Source: Intestinirhabdus alba (GTDB lineage Bacteria; Pseudomonadota; Gammaproteobacteria; Enterobacterales; Enterobacteriaceae). Taken from it: a DNA stretch of 46,567 bases. Both the position numbers and the translations under genes were made by a program. The notes below the pieces were generated by a model. It was given only the letters and a program-made list of their open reading frames with translations, was not told the DNA's origin and made no database searches. Positions 17,196 to 26,386 of the stretch are shown here, in pieces. The stretch covers positions 1 to 46,567 of the forward strand of contig NZ_WMJZ01000032.1 of NCBI RefSeq assembly GCF_009711095.1. The letters run 5' to 3'. How positions within the stretch are numbered: the first letter of the stretch is position 1; each line of letters starts with the position of its first letter.

Positions 17196-17972
17196 TCAGC
17201 GGATGGTGCCCGGCGTCATTACCCGGCGGGCACCAACGTAGTGACGCTGCCAGTAATTGTCGCTTAAAGAGGTGATCTGAATTTCTCTGCCGCTGCGCGG
17301 AGACTGGATAAACTTCCCGTCGCCGACGTAAACCCCGACATGATCGGCCGCGCCGCGCCCCTGGGTGCGGAAAAACACCAGGTCGCCGTTTTTCAGTTCG
17401 CCGCGCTCGATAGGTGCCGCATCGCGCAGATGGTACATCTCATTGGCCGTGCGCGGGATGCGGATTTTCACCAGATCCTTATAGGCGTAATAGACCAGTC
17501 CGCTGCAGTCAAAACCGGTGCGCGGTGACGAGCCGCCCCAGCGATACGGTTTGCCAATCTGCTTCATCAGCTTGTTCATCGCCGTGGTGGTGGCTTTTTG
17601 CACCTTCAGCTTATGGGCGTCGGCCAGGGTACCGGAGGCTCTGCCCTTGCGCTTCATGCAGACGGCGTGCCGGCCTTTGCGGGCGGCGCACTTAGGGGGT
17701 GCGGTGAGCGCTACGCGCTGGAGCCTGTTAGCGGGGAGGGCGCGAGCTGTGGCAGAAGAGGTGATTTTACGGCTGTTTTTAGCGGCTTTCTGACGGGCCT
17801 TGCCCTTTTTTTGGGTTTTTGCTGCGCTTTTCTTTTTATCCGACTTTTTTGCAACGTGAGAAACGTCCGCGGCGAGCCTGGTCTGCGTGGATGCCCAGGA
17901 GTGCGAGGTAAAAGGGAGCGTGGTAAAAAGTAAAGCACAGAGCGTAATTGAGATCCGGTTCATCCGCGCCAC
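17196..17972 (-). CDS. mepH: MepH murein DD-endopeptidase (NlpC/P60)
   Basis: This enzyme cuts DAP-D-Ala cross-links so that new peptidoglycan can be inserted. The 258 residues comprise a signal peptide (residues 1-28, MARMNRISITLCALLFTTLP start), a Lys/Ala-rich linker (~40-110) and an NlpC/P60 domain from ~125. Catalytic Cys156 lies in FDCSGLVYYAY and His211 in ADHVGVYVG. The linker is shorter than in K-12 MepH (271 residues). The protein is periplasmic. Confidence 0.95.
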   Translation of the reverse strand: MARMNRISITLCALLFTTLPFTSHSWASTQTRLAADVSHVAKKSDKKKSAAKTQKKGKARQKAAKNSRKITSSATARALPANRLQRVALTAPPKCAARKGRHAVCMKRKGRASGTLADAHKLKVQKATTTAMNKLMKQIGKPYRWGGSSPRTGFDCSGLVYYAYKDLVKIRIPRTANEMYHLRDAAPIERGELKNGDLVFFRTQGRGAADHVGVYVGDGKFIQSPRSGREIQITSLSDNYWQRHYVGARRVMTPGTIR

Positions 17973-18287
17973 TGAGCAATCCTCTGCTATGGCAGGTCAA
18001 CAGAGCCTGCGGTTAGGTTTAAAAAACTTAACGATTCTAATCTATAGAAAGTGAAAAAGTTAATAGCTTTAATTGTTAAAAAGTACGTTTTTTCGCGCCC
18101 GGTAAAAGATCCAACAGCCGACGTTCTTTTTCTCTGGCGGCGGCGCGCTTAAAAGATATTTTGAATGCAACTTATTACCGCAGACGATAAAATAGTAAGG
18201 CGTGATAAAAATGTTATTTTCTGATACCTGCCTGAGCCGTTACAATGCCAGGCTATCGCCGTAAAAGAAGTTTGAGGAAGCAAGACA
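17973..18287. other. Divergent mepH/grxD regulatory gap
   Basis: These 315 bases, A+T-rich around 18010-18090, hold promoters for both divergent genes. No gene or RNA was recognised. AGGAAGCAAGACA before the grxD ATG is its ribosome site. Confidence 0.5.
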
Positions 18288-18635
18288 ATGAGCACCACTA
18301 TCGAAAAAATCCAACGTCAGATTGCTGAAAACCCGATTCTCCTGTACATGAAAGGCTCTCCGAAACTGCCGAGCTGCGGCTTCTCTGCCCAGTCCGTGCA
18401 GGCGCTGGCCGCCTGCGGTGAGCGCTTTGCCTATGTTGATATTTTGCAGAATCCGGATATTCGCGCCGAACTGCCGAAATATGCCAACTGGCCGACCTTT
18501 CCGCAGCTGTGGGTTGAGGGCGAGCTGGTTGGCGGTTGCGATATCATTATCGAAATGTATCAGCGCGGCGAACTGCAGCAGCTGATCAAAGAGACCGCCG
18601 CAAAGCATAAAAGCGAAGAACCGGACGCCGAATAG
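18288..18635 (+). CDS. grxD: Monothiol glutaredoxin 4
   Basis: The 115-residue thioredoxin-fold protein has the monothiol CGFS active site at residues 30-33 and the WPTFPQLWV and GGCDI glutathione-binding elements. With glutathione it binds a bridging [2Fe-2S] cluster and takes part in iron-sulfur cluster delivery with BolA proteins. Length equals the E. coli protein. In K-12 the helicase gene lhr separates grxD from rnt; here only about 140 bases do. Confidence 0.97.
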   Translation: MSTTIEKIQRQIAENPILLYMKGSPKLPSCGFSAQSVQALAACGERFAYVDILQNPDIRAELPKYANWPTFPQLWVEGELVGGCDIIIEMYQRGELQQLIKETAAKHKSEEPDAE

Positions 18636-18653
18636 GCCGCCCGTTCTTAATCC

Positions 18654-18690
18654 AGAAGCGTTGTCCGTTCGCGGGTAACGCTTCTTTCTT
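18654..18690 (+). terminator. Intrinsic terminator of grxD
   Basis: AGAAGCGTT (18654-18662) pairs with AACGCTTCT (18677-18685) and is followed by TTCTT. It lies 18 bases after the grxD stop. Confidence 0.7.
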
Positions 18691-18776
18691 CCTCCGTTTT
18701 ACCCGATAGCGAAACCTGCCCCCCTGCGCGCAGGTGGTGGTGTCGGACGTTCAGTCAGCAGGCGGTGACAGGCGGT

Positions 18777-19421
18777 TTACGCCTCAGGTGCGGCCAGCGG
18801 CCAGCCCCCCAGACGTTTCCAGCGGTTGACGATTTCGCAGAACAGAATGGCGGTGCGTTCGGTGTCATAGAGCGCGGAGTGGGCCTTATTACCGTCAAAC
18901 TCCATGCCCGCCGCCAGACAGGCCTTTGACAGGACCGTCTGCCCCAGCGCGAGTCCGCTCAGCGCGGCGGTGTCAAAGGTCACAAACGGATGGAAAGGGT
19001 TGCGCTTGAGCGAGGCGCGCTCGGCGGCGGCCATCATAAAACTGTGGTCGAAGGTGGCGTTATGGGCAACCATGATCGCGCGGCTGCAGCCGGCGTCTTT
19101 AATCCCCTTGCGCACCATTTTGAAAATCGCATGCAGGGCGTCATGCTCGCTGACCGCGCCGCGCAGCGGATTGGTCGGATCGATGCCGGTAAAGGCCAGC
19201 GCCTCCGGCTGAAGATTTGCCCCTTCAAACGGCTCAACGTGGAAATGCAGCGTGGCGTCCGGCATCAGCCAGCCCTGTTCATCCATTTTCAGCGTGATGG
19301 CGGCGATCTCAAGCAGTGCATCGGTTCGGGCGTTAAAGCCGGCCGTCTCCACGTCGATCACGACGGGGTAAAAGCCTCGAAAACGGTCGCACAGACCGGT
19401 CAGTTGAGCGTTGTCGGACAT
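18777..19421 (-). CDS. rnt: Ribonuclease T
   Basis: This 3'-5' exoribonuclease of the DEDD family trims tRNA and other stable-RNA 3' ends and acts as a homodimer. The acidic residues Asp23 and Glu25 lie in VIDVETAGF, and the C-terminal HSALYDTE carries the last catalytic His/Asp. The ATG giving [10 protein letters not shown] matches E. coli; two extra codons upstream are possible but unlikely. The product has 214 residues. In E. coli rnt is followed by lhr, which is not present here. Confidence 0.97.
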   Translation of the reverse strand: MSDNAQLTGLCDRFRGFYPVVIDVETAGFNARTDALLEIAAITLKMDEQGWLMPDATLHFHVEPFEGANLQPEALAFTGIDPTNPLRGAVSEHDALHAIFKMVRKGIKDAGCSRAIMVAHNATFDHSFMMAAAERASLKRNPFHPFVTFDTAALSGLALGQTVLSKACLAAGMEFDGNKAHSALYDTERTAILFCEIVNRWKRLGGWPLAAPEA

Positions 19422-19520
19422 TAGCATCTCTTAATACGGAAAAATTGCAGCGCATTATGCCAAAATTCGCCTACAGATGCATATAACAACGGGCGCAGTG
19501 AAGCTGCGCCCGGCGGGATA

Positions 19521-19928
19521 TCAGTTGCCGAGGCCGCGACCGGCGTCTTTTTCCTCAATCAGTTCGATTTTATAGCCGTCCGGATCTTCCACAAAGGCAA
19601 TAATGGTCGTGCCGCCTTTAACCGGGCCAGCCTCGCGGGTGACGTTGCCGCCGTTCTGGCGAATGTGTTCGCAGGCCTCCGCGGCGTTGTCAACGCTCAG
19701 GGCAAGATGGCCCCAGGCGGTGCCCTGTTCGTAGCTATCGACGCCCCAGTTGTAGGTCAGCTCAATGACCGCCTCTTCACTTTCCGGACCATAGCCGACG
19801 AACGCCAGCGAATACTTGTATTCTGGATTTTCGCTGGTGCGTAGCAGCTTCATGCCCAGCACGTTAGTGTAAAAATCAATGGAGCGTTGCAGATCGCCAA
19901 CGCGCAGCATGGTATGGAGTAAACGCAT
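19521..19928 (-). CDS. gloA: Glyoxalase I (lactoylglutathione lyase)
   Basis: This nickel enzyme converts the methylglyoxal-glutathione hemithioacetal to S-lactoylglutathione. The 135 residues equal E. coli GloA, with metal ligands His5, Glu56, His74 (WGHLALSV) and Glu122 (YKIELIE) in place. It lies 123 bases downstream of nemA on the same strand; in E. coli nemR, nemA and gloA form an electrophile-induced transcript. AGAGGAAAAAG is the ribosome site. Confidence 0.97.
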   Translation of the reverse strand: MRLLHTMLRVGDLQRSIDFYTNVLGMKLLRTSENPEYKYSLAFVGYGPESEEAVIELTYNWGVDSYEQGTAWGHLALSVDNAAEACEHIRQNGGNVTREAGPVKGGTTIIAFVEDPDGYKIELIEEKDAGRGLGN

Positions 19929-20051
19929 CTTTTTCCTCTTAAAATGGTCAATGCCGATAAAACGGTGTCAGCATACAGCCTGCTGTTGCCGTTGTCTCTT
20001 CCGGTTGCCGTAGCGCCGGCCAGCCGTTCGCGACGCCGTTACGGCGCGGGA

Positions 20052-21149
20052 TCACAGCGTGGGGTAGTCGGTATACCCTTCCGCACCCCCGCCGTAGAAG
20101 CTCTCGGTGCGCTGGGGGTTCAGCTCCGCCCTGCGCTGCAGCCGGGCCACCAGATCCGGGTTGGCAATCCAGTCGCGTCCAAAGGCCACGGCGTCAATCA
20201 GGCCTTTCTCGATCAGCATCTCCGCTTTTTCCGGCGTGTAAGCGCCAGCGCCGACGATCGGCCCCTGGAATCGGGCGCGAACTTTTTCACGGAACGCATC
20301 GCGATAAGATTCACCGCCCGCCCAGTCTGGCTCAGACATATGCAGATAGGCAATTTTGCGTTTACCCAGCTCTTCGATCAGATAAAGCGCGTCAGCCTCC
20401 TCGTTCGGGCCGTTGTCCAGGTTCTGGAAGGTGCCAATCGGGGAAATACGAATGCCGATTCGCTCCGCTCCCCACTCTTTGATTCCGGCATCGATAACCT
20501 CCAGCACCAGGCGCGCCCGGTTTTCCACGCTGCCGCCGTACCGGTCGGTGCGATGGTTAGAGGAGGGGGAAAGGAACTGATGCAGCAGATAGCCGTGGGC
20601 GGCGTGCAGCTCAACCAGATCGAATCCCGCTTCGCGGGCGTTGGCGATAGCCTGGCGGAAGTCGTTAACAATGCCCGGAATTTCGTGTGTTTCCAGCGCT
20701 CGCGGCATTGAGGTGTCAACGCGAATGGCGTTGCCGTTTTCATCGCGCAGCGAAGTGCGCGTACCGGCGCTGATGGCCGAAGCAGAAACCGGAGCCTGGC
20801 CACCCGGCTGCAGGCTGGAGTGGGAGATACGCCCGGTATGCCATAGCTGAACGGCGATGTGGCCTTTATGCGCATGTACGCCAGCGGTGATTTTTTTCCA
20901 CGCGGCGATCTGCTCCTCGCTGTGCAGGCCCGGTGCGCCCGCATAGCCTTTGGCCTGGGCGGAGATCTGGGTCGCTTCGCTGACGATCAGGCCCGCGCTG
21001 GTGCGCTGGCGATAATATTCCGCCATTAGCGGAGTGGGGATATCGCCCGGTTCAATGCTGCGCAGACGGGTCAGCGGTGCCATGAATACGCGGTTTGCTG
21101 CCGTAATGGCACCTACCTTCAGCGGGGTAAACAGTTTTTCTGATGACAT
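20052..21149 (-). CDS. nemA: N-ethylmaleimide reductase, Old Yellow Enzyme family
   Basis: The 365-residue FMN-containing TIM barrel reduces activated double bonds, nitrate esters and chromate using NADPH. Typical motifs are MAPLTRLRS near the start, [20 protein letters not shown] and [16 protein letters not shown] in the centre and [11 protein letters not shown] near the end. It is second in the nemR-nemA operon and so should be induced by electrophiles and bleach through NemR. A 34-bp nested palindrome lies in the gap to nemR. Confidence 0.97.
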   Translation of the reverse strand: MSSEKLFTPLKVGAITAANRVFMAPLTRLRSIEPGDIPTPLMAEYYRQRTSAGLIVSEATQISAQAKGYAGAPGLHSEEQIAAWKKITAGVHAHKGHIAVQLWHTGRISHSSLQPGGQAPVSASAISAGTRTSLRDENGNAIRVDTSMPRALETHEIPGIVNDFRQAIANAREAGFDLVELHAAHGYLLHQFLSPSSNHRTDRYGGSVENRARLVLEVIDAGIKEWGAERIGIRISPIGTFQNLDNGPNEEADALYLIEELGKRKIAYLHMSEPDWAGGESYRDAFREKVRARFQGPIVGAGAYTPEKAEMLIEKGLIDAVAFGRDWIANPDLVARLQRRAELNPQRTESFYGGGAEGYTDYPTL

Positions 21150-21174
21150 AGTGGCTCCTGGACAGCCCCTCTTA

Positions 21175-21208
21175 CTACAGGCTGCGGATGTACATCCACA
21201 ATCTGTAG
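21175..21208. repeat. Nested palindrome in the nemR-nemA gap
   Basis: CTACAG at 21175-21180 and CTGTAG at 21203-21208 form outer arms (extending to ACTACAG/CTGTAGT), and GGATGTACATCC in the centre is a perfect 12-bp palindrome. It could be an RNA hairpin between the two cistrons or a protein-binding site. It is not the NemR operator, which lies upstream of nemR. Confidence 0.55.
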
Positions 21209-21244
21209 TCGTCAGGTTTGCTTTGATAAAAATAAAAACGTCGG

Positions 21245-21844
21245 CTATTGGGCGGGCGTTGCAATAAACTTTTTAACGTGCGCCAGTCCGCTTTCAAGTG
21301 GAAAGGCGCTTCGGGAAATCTTAGCGTGTAAATTTGCCCCCAGCCACAGGGCATAGAGCACCTGCGCCTGCTGCTTCGGCTCGCCTGTTAAGGTCAGGCA
21401 GCCGCAGGCGCGGCCCTGTTCCAGCGCCTGAGCCAGCAGGGTAACGATCCGCGCCGTACCCTTATCCACCGCCGCGCGCATATCTTCAGAGAGATCGCAG
21501 ATCTCGGCGGAGAGCTTCACCGTCAGGCAGCCGCTGAGGATACCCTGCAGACGGAACTGGTCCAGCGTCTCCTGATACCAGGCCAGAATGCGCTGGCGAT
21601 AGTCGCCGCCGCCAGCGGCGAAATGGGCCGCCATGCGCCGGTGGTAGGCTGCGTAGTAGCGCTCCAGCATGGCAACGCCGAAGGCTTCTTTAGAACGAAA
21701 ATAGTGATAAAACGATCCCTTCGGTACGCCGGCGGTACTGAGCAGCTCGCTCAGCCCCATGCCAATAAAACCGCGCTGGATGCACAGGCGTTCGCCGGTG
21801 GCCAGCAGATGTTCCCGGGTATCACATTCAGTCTGCTTTTTCAT
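21245..21844 (-). CDS. nemR: NemR electrophile- and bleach-sensing TetR repressor
   Basis: The 199-residue repressor has an N-terminal TetR helix-turn-helix ([20 protein letters not shown], residues ~35-54). The redox-sensitive residues reported for E. coli NemR are present: Cys21, Cys106, Cys116 and Lys175. Oxidation or alkylation releases it from DNA, turning on nemA and gloA. Its operator is visible 16 bases upstream of the start codon. Confidence 0.96.
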   Translation of the reverse strand: MKKQTECDTREHLLATGERLCIQRGFIGMGLSELLSTAGVPKGSFYHYFRSKEAFGVAMLERYYAAYHRRMAAHFAAGGGDYRQRILAWYQETLDQFRLQGILSGCLTVKLSAEICDLSEDMRAAVDKGTARIVTLLAQALEQGRACGCLTLTGEPKQQAQVLYALWLGANLHAKISRSAFPLESGLAHVKKFIATPAQ

Positions 21845-21859
21845 AGCGGATGAGTGTAA

Positions 21860-21875
21860 TAGACCGGTCGGTCTA
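21860..21875 (-). promoter_or_regulatory. NemR operator
   Basis: TAGACC, four bases, GGTCTA forms the inverted repeat known as the NemR box, directly upstream of nemR. It should control the nemR-nemA(-gloA) transcript. Confidence 0.85.
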
Positions 21876-21962
21876 ATGCAAGCTGGCCTGCCGAAAAGGG
21901 GAGAATATTGTCACCAGTAATAAGCTGCAGGGGCGTCGGCTGGGTTACAAACTCAGGGCATG

Positions 21963-22064
21963 ACGCTTTGCGTTTTGTTTGTACAGGGTATATACCCAAG
22001 GACAAACGAGTAATCCGTTCGTGAGGGGCAGAAGGGGCTTTATATATCCCTTAACTTCTGCGAC
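21963..22064. repeat. Decayed dispersed repeat upstream of ydhL
   Basis: ACGCTTTGCGTTTTGTTTG (from 21963) and TTAACTTCTGCGAC (22051-22064) recur in the same order at 40060 and 40327. A perfect palindrome GGGTATATACCC lies between at 21986-21997. It appears to be a shortened copy of the same intergenic repeat. Confidence 0.4.
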
Positions 22065-22114
22065 ACGGCAGGCAGCCTGGAGTGTGACGGGCATAAATCT
22101 GTTGGAGAAAAAGG

Positions 22115-22354
22115 GTGGCCGAACAGCTGGAGTTTTTTCCCGTCCAGAGCCCCTGTAGGGGGATTTGCCAGTCAGATGAGCGGGGTTTTTGTCGGGGATG
22201 TATGCGTAGCCGGAATGAGCGCTTTCACTGGCAGGCGATGAGCGATGCTGAAAAGCAGGACGTGCTGCGGCTTTGTCGTCAGCGGCTGCAGCGCAAACAG
22301 CGAGCGAACCGATCCGACGCTGCGGATACGCCGCCGCAGCCTTCGCTCTTTTAA
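22115..22354 (+). CDS. ydhL: YdhL, DUF1289 small cysteine protein
   Basis: The 79-residue protein starts at GTG, with TTGGAGAAAAAGG as ribosome site, and closely matches K-12 YdhL (SPCRGICQSDERGFCRGC core, QPSLF end). Cys14, Cys18, Cys26 and Cys29 look like a metal or iron-sulfur site. The function of DUF1289 proteins is not established. In K-12 the oxidoreductase gene ydhF follows; here it is replaced by about 400 noncoding bases before sodC. Confidence 0.93.
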   Translation: MAEQLEFFPVQSPCRGICQSDERGFCRGCMRSRNERFHWQAMSDAEKQDVLRLCRQRLQRKQRANRSDAADTPPQPSLF

Positions 22355-22764
22355 CCCGTAAGCCAGCGACCCGGCGCTCTGAATCAGACCGGCGGAGACG
22401 GTTACCGTCAGGCCGCGTCGGTAAGTTAATGCTAAATCGCAATAATGATAAATCACAACGATTTTTCAACTCTATCGCTGTGCAAATTCTGAACGCTTTT
22501 GCCGGAGAGGATTTTTCGGACTTCCGGCAGATAAAATTCGCTACGGCGTGGTCAAATAGCGTAATACTGCATACTGTCCATTAAAAGTAGATGACGTGAG
22601 TCGGATGGGGGGAAGTCAGTCATCCTCTTCAGCAGAGGAGAGCGGAGCGCGGATGTTGGCGGAGCCACCGCTTATGTCGCCCGATCGTCCTCGTCTCGAA
22701 ATATTCCCGCGCCGTACAGGCTGCGGGTCACGCTAAACGGGGTAATGCCCGTAACGGAGGTTCT
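22355..22764. other. ydhL-sodC gap, site of missing ydhF
   Basis: These 410 bases contain no reading frame I can support on either strand. The ydhF gene found at this place in K-12 is absent, and no remnant of it was recognised. The last ~60 bases include the sodC ribosome site (ACGGAGGTTCT) and presumably its promoter. Confidence 0.6.
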
Positions 22765-23286
22765 GTGAAACGATTGAGTCTGGCGATGTTAACTCTGCTG
22801 ACCTGTGCCGGCGTACAGGCTGCCAGTGAAAAAGTAGAAATGAATCTGGTTACCCCGCAGGGGATTGGCCAGTCGATTGGAACGGTAACGGTGGCCGAGA
22901 CCGATAAGGGGCTGACCTTTACTCCCGATCTGAAGGCGCTGCCGCCGGGAGAGCACGGGTTCCACCTGCACGTGAACGGCAGCTGTGAACCTGCGATGAA
23001 AGAGGGCAAAGCTTCCGCAGCGGAGGCCGCAGGCGGCCATTTCGATCCCCGGCATACCGGCAAGCATGAAGGGCCTGAAGGGGCCGGTCATGCGGGCGAT
23101 CTGCCGCTGCTGGTGGTGAACAATGACGGTAAGGCTACCGACACCGTTACCGCGCCGCGGCTGAAGTCGCTGGAGGAGGTGAAGGGCAGAGCGCTGATGA
23201 TCCACGTGGGCGGCGATAATATGTCCGACAGTCCGAAACCCCTGGGCGGCGGCGGTGCGCGCTACGCCTGCGGAGTGCTTAAATAA
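22765..23286 (+). CDS. sodC: Periplasmic Cu/Zn superoxide dismutase
   Basis: The 173 residues start at GTG with a signal peptide (MKRLSLAMLTLLTCAGVQA, then ASEK). Copper and zinc ligands are visible in EHGFHLHVNGSC and GGHFDPRHTGKH, and the late GGARYACGVL completes the conserved disulfide. It removes superoxide in the periplasm. Length equals E. coli SodC. Confidence 0.97.
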   Translation: MKRLSLAMLTLLTCAGVQAASEKVEMNLVTPQGIGQSIGTVTVAETDKGLTFTPDLKALPPGEHGFHLHVNGSCEPAMKEGKASAAEAAGGHFDPRHTGKHEGPEGAGHAGDLPLLVVNNDGKATDTVTAPRLKSLEEVKGRALMIHVGGDNMSDSPKPLGGGGARYACGVLK

Positions 23287-23292
23287 CCTGTT

Positions 23293-23316
23293 GCAGGCAC
23301 CCCTGGCGGTGCCTGC
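23293..23316. terminator. Perfect 9-bp-stem hairpin after sodC
   Basis: GCAGGCACC and GGTGCCTGC flank a 6-base loop, 7 bases after the sodC stop. There is no T-run, so it may stabilise the 3' end or need Rho. Confidence 0.5.
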
Positions 23317-23936
23317 TCCAGCCGGTACAAGGCTGACGCGCGCGGGTAGTAAGCCCTGATGTGCGCCGCTCTCTCCTCCACGTCGCTCAGTCAACCGATT
23401 CAACTGTCATAAAAAGGTGCCCCTGTAACTTACCCGCCGGCGTAGAATGCGATAGCGACTCCACGGCCTGCCGTAACTAACCACAGCGCCATCTCATGGC
23501 CGCCGAAGCGTCTGCGTACCGGAGACGGCCGCGACAATAGTTGAAAAATGCTTAATTGTTCCGATCAACATAATTAGCCTGGGGCCGGTATAACAGAGCA
23601 ATGAATGGGCAGAACGTCACTGGCGTGAATACTATTGCGCGAACAGCGGGTCAAGAGCGGCGCGTGCAGGGGGAAAAGTCTCACCGCTTTCCAGGCCCGG
23701 CGGGCGCTAAAATAACGGTAACCGGGCACATATTGACAGAGACCACCTCCCGGCGATGGCCCTGAACATCGTAAGCGGCGGCGGAGCAGGGCCGGGATTC
23801 GGTGAGATTAATAACGTTCCGGAGCGTCCGTTTTCGCGTAATGTCTGAAAAATATGTCCGTTGGGTTGTGAATGTCTCAATACATTTGTTTTAACAATAC
23901 AAATACTGCACACTATTCTAAAATCAGCATAATATC

Positions 23937-23948
23937 TTAGCAAGCTAA
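23937..23948. promoter_or_regulatory. SlyA operator upstream of slyA
   Basis: TTAGCAAGCTAA is a perfect palindrome and equals the SlyA consensus site described for Salmonella. It lies 10 bases before the slyA start codon, which fits autorepression. Confidence 0.85.
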
Positions 23949-23958
23949 TTATAAGGAG

Positions 23959-24399
23959 ATGAAATTGGAATCGCCATTAGGTTCTGATCTGGCACGGTTG
24001 GTGCGCATTTGGCGTGCTTTGATAGATCATCGTCTGAAACCCCTGGAGTTAACCCAGACGCACTGGGTAACCCTGCATAACATCCATCAGCTACCGCCGG
24101 AGCAGTCGCAGATCCAGCTGGCAAAAGCGATCGGTATCGAACAGCCTTCTCTGGTTCGCACCCTTGACCAGCTTGAAGAGAAGGGGCTGATCTCCCGTCA
24201 GACCTGCGCCAGCGATCGACGCGCAAAGCGTATCAAGCTGACGGAAAAGGCCGAGCCGCTGATTGTCGATATGGAAGCGGTGATTAATAAAACCCGTAAT
24301 GAAATTCTGTCAGGGTTTTCTGCCGAAGAGATTGCGCTGTTGATCGGTATGGTCGCCAGGCTGGAACATAATATTAATGAACTGCAGTCGCGGGAATAG
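23959..24399 (+). CDS. slyA: SlyA transcriptional regulator (MarR family)
   Basis: The 146-residue winged-helix dimer counteracts H-NS and controls envelope, stress and (in pathogens) virulence genes. It matches E. coli and Salmonella SlyA from [16 protein letters not shown] through the recognition region ([20 protein letters not shown]) and the [16 protein letters not shown] wing. An ATG start is used with AAGGAG upstream. Its own operator is adjacent. It converges on slyB across a long hairpin. Confidence 0.97.
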   Translation: MKLESPLGSDLARLVRIWRALIDHRLKPLELTQTHWVTLHNIHQLPPEQSQIQLAKAIGIEQPSLVRTLDQLEEKGLISRQTCASDRRAKRIKLTEKAEPLIVDMEAVINKTRNEILSGFSAEEIALLIGMVARLEHNINELQSRE

Positions 24400-24409
24400 T
24401 ATGGAAGAA

Positions 24410-24448
24410 GCAATCACGTGTGGCCAGAGTCTGACCACACGTGATTGC
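24410..24448. terminator. 14-bp perfect stem-loop shared by slyA and slyB
   Basis: GCAATCACGTGTGG and its exact reverse complement CCACACGTGATTGC flank an 11-base loop that could pair further (CAGA/TCTG). It begins 10 bases after the slyA stop and ends 2 bases before the slyB stop. Neither side has a long T-run. It is probably a bidirectional terminator or 3'-end barrier. Confidence 0.65.
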
Positions 24449-24450
24449 CG

Positions 24451-24918
24451 TTAGCGCGGAGAGACGTTAACCTGGCTGCCGTTGCTGGCCAGCACGACGC
24501 GCTGTCCGGCTGCAAAACGGCTGTTGCCCTGTTTCTGCACCACCATAATGGTGTTGCCATCGTCTTTACGAATCTCCAGTTCCACGCCCTGCGTCTTGTT
24601 TAACTTTCCCTGTACGCCCTGTCCCGCCATACCGCCAGCGATTGCGCCCGCGGCCGTTGCCAGAGAGCGCCCGGTGCCGCCGCCGACGGTATTGCCGAGG
24701 AAGCCGCCAAGTACCGCGCCGCCAATGGCCCCGATAACGTTAGTATCATCGCCGCCCTGGATCTGCACCGGACGCACGTTGACGACGGTGCCGTAGGTGA
24801 CGTTCTGTACCTGCTTGGCTTCAGAGGCGGTATACACATCGCCGGAAAGGGGATCGTTATTAACGCAGCCCGCTAAGGCCAGGCCCGTCAGTGAGACAAT
24901 CAGTACACGTTTAATCAT
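24451..24918 (-). CDS. slyB: SlyB outer-membrane lipoprotein
   Basis: The 155-residue lipoprotein has a signal peptide with lipobox LALAGC, the lipidated residue being Cys18. It has a glycine-zipper segment (GAIGGAVLGGFLGNTVGG, residues ~63-80) and a C-terminal beta domain. It forms ring-like assemblies with outer-membrane proteins under envelope stress. In E. coli and Salmonella slyB is activated by PhoP. I could not find a convincing PhoP box, but TATAAT at 24971-24976 (minus strand) is a likely -10. Confidence 0.96.
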   Translation of the reverse strand: MIKRVLIVSLTGLALAGCVNNDPLSGDVYTASEAKQVQNVTYGTVVNVRPVQIQGGDDTNVIGAIGGAVLGGFLGNTVGGGTGRSLATAAGAIAGGMAGQGVQGKLNKTQGVELEIRKDDGNTIMVVQKQGNSRFAAGQRVVLASNGSQVNVSPR

Positions 24919-25170
24919 TTAAAAATCTCCTGTTTACTATGCAACGCCGTCCGGGCATCGATTATGGTCAATTATAAGGCATTTATACGCGCAGGGTTAT
25001 AAGTTCTGACAGAACAACGGCAAATCATAAATACCGGCCGCTTAACCCGCCGTCAACGAAACGTTTGCCGAGGGCAACCGCGATAAATAAATTCAGCCCG
25101 CAGGCATGGAATTGCCCGGTGCTTTATGTTTGAGTATGCAGCTCTGGTGATGCTGAAAAAAGGAAAAGCT

Positions 25171-26292
25171 ATGAAATCGGGCCGTTTTATCGGCGTTATG
25201 TCCGGAACCAGTCTGGACGGCGTTGACGTCGTGCTGGCGACGATTGATGAGACAATGGTGGCGCAGCAGGCCAGCCTGAGCTGGCCCATCCCCGACGCGC
25301 TCAGGCAGGCGGTACTGGATATCTGCCAGGGGCAGCCGCTGACCCTGGCACAGTTTGGGCAGCTCGACGTCCGGCTGGGGCGGCTGTTTGCCGGGGCGGT
25401 GAATGCTTTGCTGGCCCGGGAAAACCTCAGCCCCCGGGAAATTGTTGCCATTGGCTGTCACGGGCAAACGGTATGGCATGAGCCGAACGGTGAGGTGCCG
25501 CATACCCTGCAGATTGGCGATAATAATCAGATCGCGGCGCTGACCGGCATCGCCGTGGTCGGCGATTTTCGCCGTCGCGATATGGCACTTGGCGGCCAGG
25601 GTGCCCCGCTGGTGCCGGCCTTTCACCAGGCGCTACTGGCCCACCCGACCGAGCGCCGGATGGTGCTGAATATCGGCGGGATCGCCAACCTGACGCTGCT
25701 GATCCCCGGGCAGCCGGTCCGCGGTTACGACACCGGGCCTGGCAATATGCTGATGGATGCCTGGATTTACCAACAGTGCGGCAAGCCCTTCGATAAAGAC
25801 GCCAGGTGGGCGCGGGAAGGCACGGTGGCGCTGCCGCTGCTTCAGCAGATGCTCAGCGACGCCTATTTTTCCGCCCCCGCGCCGAAGAGCACCGGCCGTG
25901 AATATTTTAACTACGGCTGGCTGTCGCGCCAGCTGGCGGCCTTTCCGGGCGTCAGCGCGCGCGACGTGCAGGCCACGCTGGTTGAGTTGACGGCGGTCAC
26001 CATCTCGGAGCAGGTGCTGTTAAGCGGCGGCTGCGAGCGCCTGATGGTCTGCGGCGGCGGCGGTCGCAATCCGCTGCTGATGGCGCGCCTGTCGGCGCTG
26101 CTGCCGGGAACCGAGGTGGCGACCACCGACGAGGCGGGCGTTAGCGGCGATGATATGGAGGCGCTGGCCTTCGCCTGGCTGGCGTGGCGCACGCTGTCCG
26201 GTCTGCCGGGCAATCTGCCGTCGGTCACCGGTGCCAGCGAGCCCAGCGTGCTGGGGGCAATTTTTCCGGCCAACCCGCGATCTCAGAGTTAA
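25171..26292 (+). CDS. anmK: Anhydro-N-acetylmuramic acid kinase
   Basis: This enzyme cleaves and phosphorylates 1,6-anhydro-MurNAc to MurNAc-6-phosphate in cell-wall recycling. The ATPase-fold motifs are [14 protein letters not shown] at the start, [22 protein letters not shown] and [12 protein letters not shown]. The ATG giving MKSGRFIGV was chosen over one 45 bases upstream because it has AAAGGAAAAGCT before it and matches E. coli. The product has 373 residues, slightly longer than in K-12. It leads a same-strand run through pdxY. Confidence 0.96.
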   Translation: MKSGRFIGVMSGTSLDGVDVVLATIDETMVAQQASLSWPIPDALRQAVLDICQGQPLTLAQFGQLDVRLGRLFAGAVNALLARENLSPREIVAIGCHGQTVWHEPNGEVPHTLQIGDNNQIAALTGIAVVGDFRRRDMALGGQGAPLVPAFHQALLAHPTERRMVLNIGGIANLTLLIPGQPVRGYDTGPGNMLMDAWIYQQCGKPFDKDARWAREGTVALPLLQQMLSDAYFSAPAPKSTGREYFNYGWLSRQLAAFPGVSARDVQATLVELTAVTISEQVLLSGGCERLMVCGGGGRNPLLMARLSALLPGTEVATTDEAGVSGDDMEALAFAWLAWRTLSGLPGNLPSVTGASEPSVLGAIFPANPRSQS

Positions 26293-26386
26293 CTGACGTT
26301 TCCTGCCCGGTGTAGCCGTTACACTGGAGGGGCTAAGGGAGGGGGAATCTCCCCTCCGTAATCGGGAAAGCCTTCAGGATATCGCT

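Larger units (their letters stand above)
23287..23958. other. sodC-slyA gap, site of missing ydhIJK
   Basis: These 672 bases contain no gene I can support. A hairpin at 23293-23316 follows sodC. The right end is A+T-rich and carries the slyA promoter and SlyA box. The K-12 efflux genes ydhI, ydhJ and ydhK, which lie here in E. coli, are absent. Confidence 0.6.

Noticed and set aside
19944..20711. 255-residue plus-strand frame opposite nemA
   Set aside because: It is the shadow of nemA, with no family resemblance and disrupted composition.
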